NCBI GenBank assembly: GCA_023614405.1
Contig: CM042694.1
Span: 90,689,285 to 90,753,284 of the forward strand
DNA: 64,000 nucleotides
From: Avena insularis
Taxonomy: Eukaryota > Streptophyta > Magnoliopsida > Poales > Poaceae
Reading direction: 5' to 3'
Shown piece by piece: positions 22,003-34,683 of this stretch. Made by a program: the position numbers and the translations under genes. Numbering within the stretch: the first letter of the stretch is position 1; every line of letters starts with the position of its first letter. Under the pieces are notes generated by a model. That model searched no databases. It saw only the letters and a list, made by a program, of their open reading frames with translations, and had not been told where the DNA came from.

Positions 22003-23040
22003 GGCGTGTTCCGGTGTTCTCCGGCTCAATTCCAGGTTCATGGATATGTGGCTAGGCTATGTATACAAATCGTAGAGGTGTGTATTTGGAAATTCCAGGT
22101 TCAATGCATTGAGAAGTTTGAGAAAATTACGCGAGTTTCCACCACCAAGCGACACACTACTTCATCGCCATCGAACAAGAAAATCTCTCTCTTTCTCTCT
22201 CCCTCCATGGGCAATCCGGAGTTTGTCGTTGGGCCTAGCCTTCGAAGCGTCACACTGCCGCTGTCCTCCTTGCCGTGGATGTAAACATCTGCCACTTTGT
22301 ACTACTACTAACATTTCTGAAATTTATCCAAGACAGAGAGGTACCTCACAAGCCTGGTCTATTGTGTCAGGTTCGTGACAAACCAATGAGGGAGCAGAGA
22401 AGAGTTTGTTACCACCAAGTAGTCATGGATACTCTAGAGGGTATGGAAGAGTGCATATCTAACCCGAAATCATGGTCTTGTTGCTTCATCTACCAACCTA
22501 ACCTCGCACAATCACAACTCCCAATGCTTCCCAAACCTATGTGCTTTTTAAAAACGTTACCAAAAGAGTTCTAGCTAGTGCAAGACTTGTGTACATGGGT
22601 GTGTCAGTGTGTGTGAAGATTGTTAATATGAGTCTAGCAATGGACGTGTTCTACTCCTTGCCATGTATAAGGCATGTGGCTTCTTTTTCTGAATCGTGAT
22701 CACGTTTGATCCCTATTTGTATGCTTAAATAGTAGCAATATTATAAAGTATGATAATATATGGTGCAACAAACATTCATGTAATAAATGCATTTCAATAT
22801 TGCTATATTGAGCACATGTGCATCCTCTCCCTCGATGAGATAGGTTTTCGCCATTTGGATGATACTGCCTGAATTATATAGTTGCAGAATAATCATCAAG
22901 AATGAGGTCAAGTGGCTCAAATACGAAGCAACTAGGAAAAATATGGGGTTTTCACCGCAGGAAGATAACTTCATTTGATTTCCTCGCTATGTTTTCCTTG
23001 TTTTCTCCTCTTCGTGTACAATTCTCTGGGCAAAGTCGTG
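22003..23040 (+). repeat. Duplicated segment with R repeat copy 1
   Basis: This segment is paralogous to 31741-32790 over about 1 kb. Its core (22340-22860) is the first copy of the R repeat, whose recurring blocks are: A, atggatactctagagg..atggaagagtgcatatctaacc; B, gatgcttccaagtcctagg; C, a block around aacctagcaatggatg followed by catgcttaaatagga; D, tggtgcaacaaccatgcaa; E, gagcatcccctccctcaatgagg; F, cttttcatatatc..catgtac; G, ttgaagttcacattgtag and tttctttagatcctcacatt; H, ctaattctctccatttgcac. No reading frame is conserved across copies. Confidence 0.75.
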
Positions 23041-23044
23041 TTGT

Positions 23045-23130
23045 TTGCGTAAAAAAACTAAGACACATATTTTTGTTATGGAGAACTTGTGTTTCTTGAG
23101 GGGGAACCTTTTCTTGTTATGGAGAACTGT

Positions 23131-23170
<40 letters not shown>

Positions 23171-23230
23171 CCTTTTCCTCGTTATGGAGAACTTATGTTT
23201 CTTGAGGGGGAACCCTCAAGGGATTTTTAT
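23045..23230 (+). repeat. Short tandem repeats around a (GA)n tract
   Basis: A (GA)n run at 23132-23169 sits among three copies of a unit containing gttatggagaact..tttcttgagggggaacc, at about 23076, 23117 and 23181. Confidence 0.8.
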
Positions 23231-23275
23231 AGCGGGTGAGAGAGGCTTGGAAAGGGGGTACCTAGGGATGCCGCC

Positions 23276-24060
23276 GTCCCTCCCATATGGAAAGTGTGAT
23301 GCCCCCATATGGCTTCAGTGTCCTTGGTTTCAATGGAAAGTTCTCTCTAATGAATGGATTGGCAATGACCATCCTTGTGATAAGTCAGACATGGAGTTCT
23401 ACTACGGGGCAACATGTTCTCTATCGGTGACGGGCACATTACAATTTTTTGGCATGCTTCATGGCTACAAAGGGAGAAACTGAAGGATATTGTGCTATCA
23501 ATTTTTTCCAACTCCAAGAGAAAGAACTTGACGGTGGCTAAGGGCATCAATCAAGATATCTGGATCTCCTAGCTCAACACCACAGGTGGCCTCACAGTGC
23601 ATCACTTATTCGAGTTCATGCACCTTTGGACGAGGGTTAGTGTAGTCGGTCTCATTGAGGGCTTCCTGGATGACATCACTTGGAAGTTCACCACCTCCGG
23701 AACTTAACGGTGGAATCGGCCTATAAATCCCAATTCAAGGGCATGGTTTTCTTACTTGTCGGAGGCGATATGAAAAAATTGGCTCCCGCCAAATTCATGG
23801 TTTTCGGATGGATCATCCTCCAATACCTTGTTTGGAGGTCCGATTGACTTCATTAGAGGGTTGGGAGATTGTGGTAATTGCTAACTTTTCGAAGGAGAAC
23901 CTTAATCCGCGGCACTCCTCCACTTCAAGTTTCTCTACAATTTAAGGATTTCGAATTCTACCATTATTTGGCTTGAGATCTCTGTGGATACAACTACTTG
24001 GGCCACTTTCAACTTGGCTGAAACGTGGTGGAGTTCCTTCATTTATGAAAACAACACTAG
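23276..24060 (+). pseudogene. LINE ORF2 C-terminal fragment (zf-RVT region)
   Basis: Plus-strand frames with several stops and shifts read GNDHPCDKSDMEFYYGAT, LTVHHLFEFMHLWTRVS, then DDITWKFTTSGTYTVESAYK, which is the typical LINE region before the zf-RVT domain. Further weak similarity (NCQLF...CRF-type) runs to about 24060. Reverse transcriptase and endonuclease parts are absent. The 3' part is included in the tandem duplication that starts at 23767. Confidence 0.65.
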
Positions 24061-24995
24061 GTGCAAATCCTTCGCCCCCGCAATCTACCACTGCGCCACG
24101 GGCGATTTCGGGGCAGAAATCCCTATTCCCCCATCACAGTACTTTCTTCATCGCCTCCGCCGCATCCTCCCACTACTCCAGCTAGCCCCTAGACGAGCTA
24201 TGGCCAATGATTCCCCTGCAGACACATGTGTTTTTCCTTTCCTATGCACGACCATGGGGATTCGACAAAGTGCCACCCTCGTAGCGATAACTGGGAGGTA
24301 GGGAACTCATGTGCGCTGCCACGCGCCCATCGCCAATTTCAAGAGGCGGGGAGCTTCTACGACATCCGCAAAAATAGAGAACTGGCGCTCCGTGCAGACA
24401 CACAACTATGTCACCCTCTCTCAGAGTAGTGGAAAACCGTGGCTAGGACATCCTCCACGATGTCATCGTCCCGTTGGTCCTCTACTATGGGGCTACCGAG
24501 GAGACTCTCCACAAGTGCCAAGCAGAGGCGGAGGAGAACCCCGATGACGTCACCACGTGCTTTGTTGTCAACGAGGAGATGGAGGATGTTCAGCTAGCGA
24601 GCGTGCTCCTCCTCTCCCCCTAAGAGGCTCATGACCTTGCTGCGAAGGCTTGAAGAAGAATCCATCGTTGTCACATTTTCATGAATACCCTAGAGGCTAT
24701 GGAAGGGTAATAATCTAATCTCATGTCATGGACTTCTTACATCACTTAGAAATCTAGCTCTGTACAAACGCAACTCCTGATGCTTCCAAGTCCTATGCAT
24801 GTTTTAGGTGGTTTTAAACAACATTGCAAAGGAAGTTCCAGATGACTGCGAAACTTGTGTACATTCATATGCACTATGTTAATATGAAGTTAGCAATGGA
24901 CGGTGTCTATTCCTTGTTTGGCCTCAGGCATGTGGCTTCATCCTGAATCATGGTCATGGTACATCTCTAGTTTCATGCTTAAATAGGGACGGTAC
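23767..24995 (+). repeat. 1.2 kb tandem duplication, unit 1
   Basis: The sequence from gatatgaaaaaattggctcc to ggacggtac is repeated directly at 24996-26209. It contains LINE remnants, a GC-rich part with a minus-strand frame, and a truncated R repeat copy (24684-24995). In this unit the minus-strand frame at about 24420-24680 has a TAG where unit 2 has CAG. Confidence 0.93.
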
Positions 24996-26209
24996 GATAT
25001 GAAAAAATTGGCTCCCGCCAAATTCATGGTTTTCGGATGGATCATCCTCCAATACCTTGTTTGGAGGTCCGATTGACTTCATTAGAGGGTTGGGAGATTG
25101 TGGTAATTGCTAACTTTTCGAAGGAGAACCTTAATCCACGGCACTCCTCCACTTCAAGTTTCTCTACAATTTAAGGATTTCGAATTCTACCATTATTTGG
25201 CTTGAGATCTCTGTGGATACAACTACTTGGGCCACTTTCAACTTGGCTGAAACGTGGTGGAGTTCCTTCATTTATGAAAACAACACTAGGTGCAAATCCT
25301 TCGCCGCCGCAATCTACCACTGCGCAACGCGCGATTTTGGGGCAGAAATCCCTATTCCCCCATCACAGTACTTTCTCCATCGCCTCCGCCGCATCCTCCC
25401 ACTACTCCAGCTAGCCCCTAGACGAGCTATGGCCAATGATTCCCCCGCAGACATATGTGTTTTTCCTTTCCTATGCACGGCCATGGGGATTCGACAAAGT
25501 GCCACCCTCGTAGCGATAACTGGGAGGTAGGGAACTCGTGTGCGCCGCCACGCGCCCAACGCCAATTTCAAGAGGTGGGGAGCTTCTACGACATCCGCAA
25601 AAATAGAGAACTGGTGCTCCATGCAGACACACAACTATGTCACCCTCTCTCAGAGTAGTGGAAAACCGTGGCTAGGACATCCTCCACGATGTCATCGTCC
25701 CGTTGGTACTCTACTATGTGGCTGCCGAGGAGGCTCTCCACACGTGCCAAGCAGAGGCGAAGAACCCCGATGACGTCAGCACGTTCTTTGTTGTCAACGA
25801 GGAGATGGAGGATGTTCAGCTGGCGAGTGTGGTCCTCCTCTCCGCCTAAGAGGCTCATGGCCTTGCCTCGAAGGCTTGAAGAAGAATCCATCGTTGTCAC
25901 ATTTTCATGAATACCCTAGAGGCTATGGAAGGGTAATAATCTAAGACTTCTTATATCACTTAGAAATCTAGCTCTGTACAAACACAACTCCTGATGCTTC
26001 CAAGTCCTATGCATGTTTTAGGTGGTTTTAAACAACATTGCAAAGGAAGTTCCAGATAACTGCGAAACTTGTGTACATTCATATGCACTATGTTAATATG
26101 AAGTTAGCAATGGACGGTGTCTATTCCTTGTTTGGCCTCAGGCATGTGGCTTTATCCTGAATCATGGTCATGGTACATCTCTAGTTTCATGCTTAAATAG
26201 GGACGGTAC
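24996..26209 (+). repeat. 1.2 kb tandem duplication, unit 2
   Basis: By hand count it differs from unit 1 by roughly 30 substitutions and two deletions (12 bp and 3 bp), which fully explain the 15 bp length difference. The unit continues beyond 26209 into the rest of the R repeat, so unit 2 holds the original right border and the copy border is at ggtac/gatatg. Confidence 0.93.
25640..25900 (-). CDS. Hypothetical ORF, 86 aa, in tandem unit 2
   Basis: An open frame starting MTTMDSSSSLRGKAMSLLGG with a hydrophobic, leucine-rich middle (NILHLLVDNK, VLRLCLARVESLLGSHIV). No known domain. Its equivalent in unit 1 is interrupted by TAG after HAR, so only one of the two copies is open. It lies between LINE remnants and an R repeat and may be an exon of a decayed gene. 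Coding status is uncertain. Confidence 0.25.
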   Translation of the reverse strand: MTTMDSSSSLRGKAMSLLGGEEDHTRQLNILHLLVDNKERADVIGVLRLCLARVESLLGSHIVEYQRDDDIVEDVLATVFHYSERG

Positions 26210-27290
26210 TATAACGCTTGATATTATGTGATGCAACAACCATGAAATAGATCATTTATGCAGTTCAATATTATTGTAAGAAACACATGGGCATTCATGT
26301 ACTTCTGTGAGGACAGCTCCTCCGTCGGCGAGGTAGTTTTTTTAATTTATATTTTTGCATGTGTGCATGTGCTATTCTCTTTCATGTACCGGACAAAAAT
26401 TTCTAAGCTTATGGTCCCTTATAGAAGTAGATACTAGATAAAGGTTTAGATCCTATCGATGTTGTTTAGATTGTAGTTTATTTAGACCGCATTTTGAGGA
26501 AGTCTTCGCGGTCTTCATCTTAAGTCATGTTATAATTAAGGTACAGAAAAAGGTCCAAGCAAGTATCCAAGTTCTTTGCAGTATGCAACATATTGTCCAA
26601 AAAAAATACCAAGTTATCATTTTTAAAGCCTTGCATAATTCTCTTTGTTTGAACATGAAAAGAGTAACGGCCCCAGCTAATGTGATGCCTACAATAACAT
26701 TGAACTAAATATCCATTATTAATAATTTCACAAATAAAAATATGGCTTATTAATAATTTCAATAAATCCCTTTATTAAAGGAGCTTTAATTGATCATTAA
26801 TAGTTTAATATGTCAGAGCCTATCAAGTTCAACACCAGAACAACGCACTATCATCGATGCCACCTCTAACGTCCGTCTAGGCTTGACATGAGAGGGATTG
26901 TTGAAATATATTTCCCACCATTTTTCATTTGTTCGGAGTTTTGGGTGAACTGGTTGGTTCAACCCTGCAACATCAATAACACATACTTGTGCTTGTGCCA
27001 AGTATGCAAACCGCGGTGCTAGAAAATAATACAAAGTCTATGTAACATTTTCTTTTTGTAACTATATCCGACTTAATTACTCTAGATCGAGGTAACATCG
27101 GAAACAACCATATAATCGGGTAATTGAAACCATGGAAAATATACCCTAAACAACAAAGGAGATAAAATTGAATACCATATTCCTCATAATTCTTTGTTGA
27201 ATCCGCAACCAACCTAGTCATCATCGCTCCACCATATTTATCACGCCGGGGATGGACAACATCAAAATGTTGAACCACTGAAGTGTCTGC
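25906..27290 (+). repeat. R repeat copy 2 (long form)
   Basis: Blocks A to H are followed by extensions also seen in copies at 49540 and 59690: a 'gataagtatagcaaa / aataatacaaagttgatata' type block near 27000. At 27165-27260 the minus strand reads RRDKYGGAMMTRLVADSTKN followed by YEEYG and a GT, resembling an exon end. A related but shifted frame occurs near 51000-51110. Confidence 0.65.
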
Positions 27291-28714
27291 TAAGAACTAT
27301 AGAGGACCAAACCTCATCAAAATATATAAGGGGTTATTGAAGAAGAGATTATTCTGATGATGCCCATGAAGACATGCCAACGGACAACAATAATGATTGT
27401 CCATGAAGAATAACCGGGATAAAAACTCCCAAGCTCAAGCTCCACGACAATGCCGAACCAAGCACACCGAGACAGGACTGGAGCATGACAACGTTTAGTA
27501 GAAATAAAATCACCATCATTGTTAGATCAAGGTATGTGCGGCACCCCAAGTCGTCGAAGCGACAACCAACAACGGAGGGGGAAGGGTCGATTGACCTGAT
27601 GTTCGGGTTAGGGTTAATTATCTGGACGCGCAAGATGAGGAGGATTTCGTAGGTACAAATTCATATTTATTTTCATTTTCTTGCATTCATATTGATATTC
27701 CTTTTCTATCATTTTATTAACATAAAAATGTTTGGACGCTCCTAAAACTTTGGAGTAATTAACAATAAACATAAAAATATAATCAACAAGACATGACATG
27801 GCTAAGTGGGTTTTACACAAATCTGCCAAGTTCCATCTTACTTGTGCTGCAAGCCACCGCCGCTTTGCTACTAAACTAATCAATGGGAAAAATCTGCCGT
27901 TTATCCCCGTGATCAGTTTTTCTGATTTTAGAGTATCTACGACGTGTACTAGTGTCATTTCTTCTGAACATGCATGAATTGTGATTTCTTCCAACTCGTG
28001 AGGAGGTCAGGAGTCAAGACCGCGGGCTGATGTGATTGAGAACGAGTTCCATACCATCTGCAGCGGACGCTGAGTCAGGGCCGCGGTGGCGGCGACTGGT
28101 TGCGGAGGTTCAAAGACCTCGCCCATGGACGGAAGCGACCACTTGGACCTGATCAGCGCCGCTCGCCGGCGACTGTGGCAGCCTCGAGCCAAACCCAGCT
28201 TGCGGCTCCACCGTCGACTTCTGCATCCCACGCTCGCTCCCTTGTAAATCGTCATGGCACATGGACTAGGAAGGGCAGTGAACGAGGAATTCAAAGGAAT
28301 AGAAAGGAGAGAGAACAGAGATCGCAATGTGGCAACGGGCAGCATGGGTATCAACATGGAAAATCGTTTGATATGTCTGGCTCTAGCAGCATATCAGCGA
28401 GCTACTAGCGTGGTAGACTCGCATGTACTCCTACTTGACTACTAGATGAATCGCGAGGTGGATGGACAACCAACACGCACACGGAGAGGCTACCCTTGAG
28501 TTCTTGACATCGCGGAGGGGTTGCTTGCATGCCCGGAGCGCCAGGTGGGGCGGGTGACCACTCGCAGGAAACAGCCACCGCCACCAGCCGGGACAGGGAC
28601 GACACACGCTCGCTCGCCACTCCGATCTGCCGCCTCACTCACACAAGCCTCCCAGAGTTCAAACAGTCAATGCCTCAAGGTAGATGCTGTAGTAAACGAT
28701 CACTGCCGGTTTCA
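27291..28714 (-). other. Degenerate region with GC-rich exon-like part
   Basis: 27349-27994 has minus-strand open frames without known domains; the stretch around 27820-27900 (ccgccgctttgctac, gaaaaatctgcc) recurs near 60800-60870. 28000-28260 and 28500-28640 are GC-rich and look like decayed 5' exons or promoters of a gene, but no family was recognised. Confidence 0.3.
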
Positions 28715-29044
28715 GCAGTGCACAATCGTACTAATCCCGATGCTTCCAAGTCCTAGGATTTTACATGGTCTTCAACATCATTGTGAAACGAGTCGATCTA
28801 GCCAAGTGTACATTGGCATGTGGAGTGTGTGTGTTGATAAGAACCAAGCAACGGATCGCCTCTACTTCTTTCACGGCCGGACTTAGGCATATGGCTTCTT
28901 TCTGAATCATGATCGCGCTTGGTCTCTGTTTTCATGCTTAAATAAAGTTGATACTACGATGTGGTGCAACAACCATGAAGTACTAGATGTTTTTATGCGG
29001 TTTAATACTATTGCAAGGAGCACATGGGGCATTCATGCACTTTT
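28715..29044 (+). repeat. R repeat copy 3
   Basis: Blocks B to D and the start of E are recognisable (cccgatgcttccaagtcctagg at 28736, then ggcttctttctgaatcatgatc and tggtgcaacaaccatg). It passes directly into the F-box-linked sequence that is also at 21850-21930. Confidence 0.7.
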
Positions 29045-29192
29045 GTGAGCCTTGGATTTCTTTCACGGGAGTGGAGTAGGAGAAAGACCGCCGCCACGAA
29101 CCTGAGCTGCGAGGATGCCAGCTACCACCTCTGCGGTGTTTCCAGTGTATATCAAGATATCAAGGAGTACTATGTTCAGCCATTCAGGGGCT

Positions 29193-31740
29193 CAGAGCAT
29201 CTCAAGGGCAGCCCCCAAATTCTTTCCGTTTTTGTCCTATAGAAGGACAGGATTTGGGTTCCCTTTTGCCCATGTGTGCGCGACTGTTCTCTTAGGTCTC
29301 TAGGAACCCAACGTGACCCCCAATTCAAACTAAGCTTCAGCAATTTCGAACTAAATTTGAACGGACTTCATACAAACTTCACCAAAAGGCATTATTTCGA
29401 ACACCGCATACAAACTAGATTAAAACTACACTACGCGGACCCTAAAGCAGAGGATCTCTCCAAAGCGCTCCTCGCCCACTGGCGGTGGTGGCACGGGAAC
29501 CCGGTTCGGGTTCAAGTGTCACCCGTCTGACATCTTCACATCTCGCAGCATCGTCATGTAGCCCTGACAGAGGCGGTGAGCTAGGTAGTCGGAGATGCGA
29601 TGCTACTCACTCTTCTTCGGCATGCCCGGGTTCATGCAGAAGAAGCCAGTGTGGCAGACCGACGCCGAAGAGGTCGATGCCTCGGGTTCATTGCGCGACT
29701 GGCGATGGGAGGACCTGGAGCGACGGTGGTTATAATCTCTAAGAGCAGGGGATCACTGTAGCACCTCTCAATGTGAAAGTAGGATACCGATCAGCAGGAG
29801 AAAGAAGGAAAAATATTTACTCTCTCCATCTAGAGTGTCACAAGTTCTAGTTGTCTATAAACTAAACAAGTTAAAGGGACAAATAGATTAATTAATTCTT
29901 AGAAGTAAAATGCAACAAAACACCAAATGGAAAGTGTCCCAGTGCTCTAAATGCTAGAGGACAAGACGATGTTTTACTCTGATATGAAAAATAGACTTGG
30001 GTTTATGGTTTCATTCGATCTCGCTCTATCTCTCTATCTCTCTCTCTCTCTCAAACAATGGTGTTGATCATGTTACAAGATGATAAAAATTATATACGAT
30101 TGCATGTTTAATGGTTAACATTTATGGCGGCAATATGTCCTAAACACATAGTTGAAAGAAGTACCCATATGTGTATTGCGTCACTATAGTGTGTGGTTGC
30201 TATCACTTCACCTCGTCATACTCCTTCCTTTTTAACCCTAGATAAATTATGTTGGTTTTCCCGTTTCTATCACTCGGCAGTGTCGTTGTTGTCACTCGAC
30301 AAAACCCTTCATCTACTTACATCATACTCCTTTATATAAAAATAAACTATAACAGTATGGCAAAGATTTATTTGTTGTGCACATACCACTTCTCTCTCAT
30401 CTACCTACACTTAGTGTTGTCAAACACCTCATGATGTGGGAAGACAATGCATTACCACTCGCATTACCCTGATGCTTCCGTGACATATAATGACAAACCA
30501 ATGCATAGATACCATAACATGATTCTAGAGTATGAAAATCCATAAAATATCAACATAACAGTAAATGGCTAACATGTATCATGTCATGCCACAATATCCA
30601 CCATAGGAATTACATATATAGCACCATAATCACTTAGAGAAGTTCATACGGGCTAGAGCAATGATCATACATAGAGAGATTAGATCAAGTTACCACCACA
30701 AACCCCAAGTACATGGGGTGGACTACTCCCATCTCATGGTGGAGAGCGACGAGGAGGCATCGGTGAACCAGGAGAGGCGGCCGGAGGCGATTACGGTAGT
30801 GGTCCCCCTCCAATCTTGCTCTAGAAGCGGGTTGCATACTCTCTATTTCGTGGTTTTTGATATCTTCCTCTATGCATCGTGAGATCGTGATTATAAAAGG
30901 TTTTAGGTCAATATGAAGGTGTGGGAAAAAGAATCGACGATATCGAAGCCACAAGGGGGAGATGGGCCCCTCCCATGAGTCCAGGGTATCTAGCCATGTG
31001 GGGCACCCCCATTTGGCCCTCCGCTGGCTCCAGTTGAGGCCCAAACACTCTGGGTCTTTCCTTCAATGAAGAACTTCGGTATAAAAAATCGCATGTCCTT
31101 TTGAGTTTGCGAAAGTCCCTGGAAGTCAAAAATACGCAAAACATGGTTTTTCTGTGTACGGAGTACATATAATGCATATGAAAGGTATCTTTTAGAAAAA
31201 ACCCCGAAATCACTATGAAACATCATTATAACATCTTTTATGATTTAATTATGAAGAAATATAGCACAATAAACTACAAAGATCGTAGATGTATTTTACA
31301 TGCATCGGGCGGCACAAGGGGAGCCTCTAGTGACCATGGTGTCGATGGGAGGAGCTTCACCGGTAGCAGAGCTAGGGTTTGGCCATGTTGATCTAGTGGT
31401 CGTGGCTTGGACTGGTGAGGAAGAGGAAGTGGAGAGCGAGTGGTAGCTCTTGTCCAGGATATGCTCGCGCGGGGAAGAAATATAGTAGGGAGGGCGGTGG
31501 GAGGGGAGTGCCACTGGCTGCTAGGTGAGCAATGGAGGACATGGAGAGGACAGTGGACAGTGTTCGCCAAATCCCGAATCCCATCCCAAATTTGGGATGA
31601 AAATGGGGGCCGACGGGCTGTCTGTGGACAAAGGACATGACTGGGGGGCCTTCGTTGGGATGTCGTTTGGGCCAGGCGGCGTCCGCTATGACAAAAAAGG
31701 AGGGATTTTGGCCATTTGGGGGCCTCCCTTAGAGATGCTC
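29193..31740. mobile_element. Mutator-like TIR element with paralogous empty site
   Basis: Terminal inverted repeats gagcatctcaagggcagccc (left) and the complement of ggcctcccttagagatgctc (right) bound 2.5 kb. The flanking 9-mers are tcaggggct (29184-29192) and tcagggcgt (31741-31749), fitting a slightly decayed 9 bp Mutator-type duplication. The paralogous segment at 22000 has an uninterrupted tcagggcgtgttcc, so it serves as an empty site. No transposase is visible. The interior includes a (TC)n tract near 30030 and 0.8 kb at 30430-31260 that resembles part of another transposon but was not identified. Confidence 0.7.
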
Positions 31741-33062
31741 TCAGGGCGTGTTCCGGGGTTCTCTAGCTCAATTCCGTGGATGGAGCTGGCTCAGACGATC
31801 ACAGGTATGTGGCTAGGCCACGTACAAATCTTAGAGGTGTGTACTCGAGTATTTGGGAATTCTGAGTTCAACACATCAAGTAGTTTGGGAAATCTTAGAG
31901 GCTAGGCCACCACCAAGTGCCACACTAGTTTGTCGCCATAAAAAATCTCTCTCTCTCTCTCTCCCTCCATGGGCAACCCAAGCTTGTCACTGAGCCTAGC
32001 CATCGAAGCATCACTCTGCCGTCATACTTTCCCATGTGGATGTAAACATTTTATTTACCTTGTAGTAATATTTCTGAAATTTATCGAAGACCGAAATACT
32101 CTTATATCCCCTCACAAGCCTGATCTAGTGTCAGGTCCGTGCCAAAACCATGAGGGTGTGGAGAAGAGTTTTTGAGAACAAAGGAGTCATGGATACTATA
32201 AGGGCTATGGAGGAGTGCATATCTAACCTGACATCATGGTCGTGTTGCTTCGTCTACCAATCCAGCCTCGCACAATCGCAACTCCCAATGCTTCCAATTC
32301 CTACATGCTTTTCAATAAGGTTACAAAAGGAGTTCTAGCTAAGTGCAAGACTTGTGTACATTGGTGTGTAGATAATGTTAATATGAACTTAGCAGTGAAT
32401 GTGTTCTACTTCTTACCATGTCTTAGGCATATAGCTTCTTTCTGAATTGTGATCATGTTTGATCACTATTTTCACGCTTAAATAGGAGCAATATTATAAA
32501 GTATGATAATATGTGGTGCAACAATCATGCATGTCATAAATGTTTTCATGCATTTTGATATTGATATAATGAGCACATGGGCATCCTCTCCCTCAACGAT
32601 AGGGTTTGGACATTTGGATGATATGGTCACAATTATATAGTTGTAGAACAATCATCAAGAATGAGTTCAACTGGCTCAAATACCAAACAACAAGGAAAAA
32701 ATATGGGGTTTTCAGCACGGGAAGATAGCTTCATATGATTTACTAGCTAGTTTTCCCTTGTTTTCTTCTTTGCCTTGTACAATTATCTGGTATAACATTT
32801 TTATAAAAAAGTTAAAAATACACAGCATGGTTGTGTTGCCGTTAAAAACTGAGATATGGATTTGATGCTTTTGGATGTGCTAAACTTGCCCTTCAACATA
32901 TCTTTTCATGTACCTGGTATCAATTCTGAAATTTACATGCCCGGCCTCCCTTGGCGAAGTATCTCTCTAATAAAGGACATGATTGCATCAATTAAAGTTC
33001 GCATTGTAATTTCTTTAGATCCTCACATTTTATTTGAGGAAGTCACATTTTGAGGATTTTTG
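31741..33062 (+). repeat. Duplicated segment with R repeat copy 4
   Basis: 31741-32790 aligns with 22003-23040, including the F-box-linked flank, a (CT)n tract near 31945 and the R blocks A to E. Blocks F and G follow at 32880-33050. Confidence 0.75.
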
Positions 33063-34059
33063 TTACCTGCAACAAACCACGGAATTTTTATATATATGTT
33101 GCTCCGACCGGGAGCTGCCAGCTGGGTCGTATGTTTCAAGAACGTACACCAATAATGCCGAGTGGGTGCTACACAAAACTCCACGGGATCCGCCATTGTA
33201 TCGGGGGTACCTTCTGAGGTCCGTTTCGCTACCCCTCTAAGCTGCCGCTGGTACCTATATGTACGCACATGTCAGCAGGAGTGTCGGTTGTGTATTATCA
33301 TGGTGGAGAACTGCCATTTATGCCACAAAACATGGTACATAAAAGTGTGCATGTTCGATCGTTTGTTTATGTTAAAGCGTTGGGAGGGACGGCACATGGG
33401 AAGTGGATTTTTCAATGAAGATAGGGAAGTGGATCGATACAAGATTGCAAAACGGCGGTGGACTCGGAAGCCTTTTAATCCTGGACCATCCACAATTTAA
33501 AGTGTTCAAAATGTTAGTCTTTCCTGCAAATTCACATCGAATATAAAGAGTTTTAAGGCATCATGGGTCCGACAAGCGTTGGCCCGGATGGATGGCGGTT
33601 GATGGAGATGAATATCTCCTCGTAGAAGCTAGAACGTGCTTAAAAAATGGCCCGAACTTAGAAGAAAAATCATTGAAGGAATATTTTCAAGGGACCTATA
33701 TTGAAAAGTAGAATTCTTTGCTAGCTTCACCACACCGCACTAGGTTGAGCGCTGGCCACTCTGATTTTTAATGATCACCTGTATCTGCCTCTCAGAGTTC
33801 ACATGACCACCTTCTCAATACACCGGAGGTAGTTTAACGTTCCCTAACAACGCTAGTGTACCGGAATTAGACCACCAACGCTAAATTATTACTAACATGG
33901 CATACTGCTACAACTACTATAGTCAATCAAACACTTTATTTTTTAGGAACAATGTCGGCGATCTTCTAGTGGCTAAAGAAAAAAATCGGTTTGAAAAGGG
34001 GCAGCTAGAGAAGATAGAGAAAAACTAGCTGGCAAATTCGCTCATGATTTCAGCTCTCC
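33063..34059. other. No recognisable gene
   Basis: Apart from weak similarity of 33100-33310 to 60730-60870, I see no coding motif, TIR or LTR. Short open frames here lack domains and are probably chance. Confidence 0.3.
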
Positions 34060-34470
34060 ACAATCATATAATCCTAATGCTTTCAAATCCTATGTACAGT
34101 ATTACATGGATCTCAAGAAAAGCTGCAAAAGGGTTCTAGCTAAGTTCAAAGCTTAGTACATTGTCCCTCAAAAAATAAAAAACCTTTTGTACATTGGTAT
34201 GCGGGGAGTATTAATATGAACCTAGCAATGGATGGCCTCTACTCCTTTCTCGGCCTCAAGCATATGGCTTGTTTCCAAATCATGATCGCATTTGATCTCT
34301 ATCTCAATGCTTAAATAGGAACAGTATTATAAAGTCCTATATTATGTGGTGCAAAAACCATGCAATAGATGTTTTCATGGGGTTCAGTATTGTTGTAATG
34401 AGACCATGGACATTGATGCACTTTTGTGAGCATCCCCTACCTCAATGGGGTAGGGCTTTCTAATATTTAC
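34060..34470 (+). repeat. R repeat copy 5
   Basis: Blocks B to E: aatgctttcaaatcctatg, atgaacctagcaatggatgg, catgcttaaataggaacag-like, gtggtgcaaaaaccatgcaa, gagcatcccctacctcaatg. Confidence 0.7.
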
Positions 34471-34683
34471 ACCTGCTAAAAACTTTCCATTTCAGATAAT
34501 GTAATCGATACATGTTTTGCATGCTCTTAAAATTATGGGGTGATTAAACTAAATTGTAAAATATGTAACTAAGATATGAAATTGTGTACAATACAAATAA
34601 TTGTCTTATCTTTCTTACCAAAAGATTATATAAGCTAAGAAAAACTTTTTTAGTTCCAATTTTATAAATCAGCAATTTTCCTA

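Noticed and set aside
22340..22574. Possible short protein from R block A (MDTLEAMEECISN-like)
   Set aside because: The frame is interrupted differently in each R copy and shows no conservation, so block A is probably non-coding.
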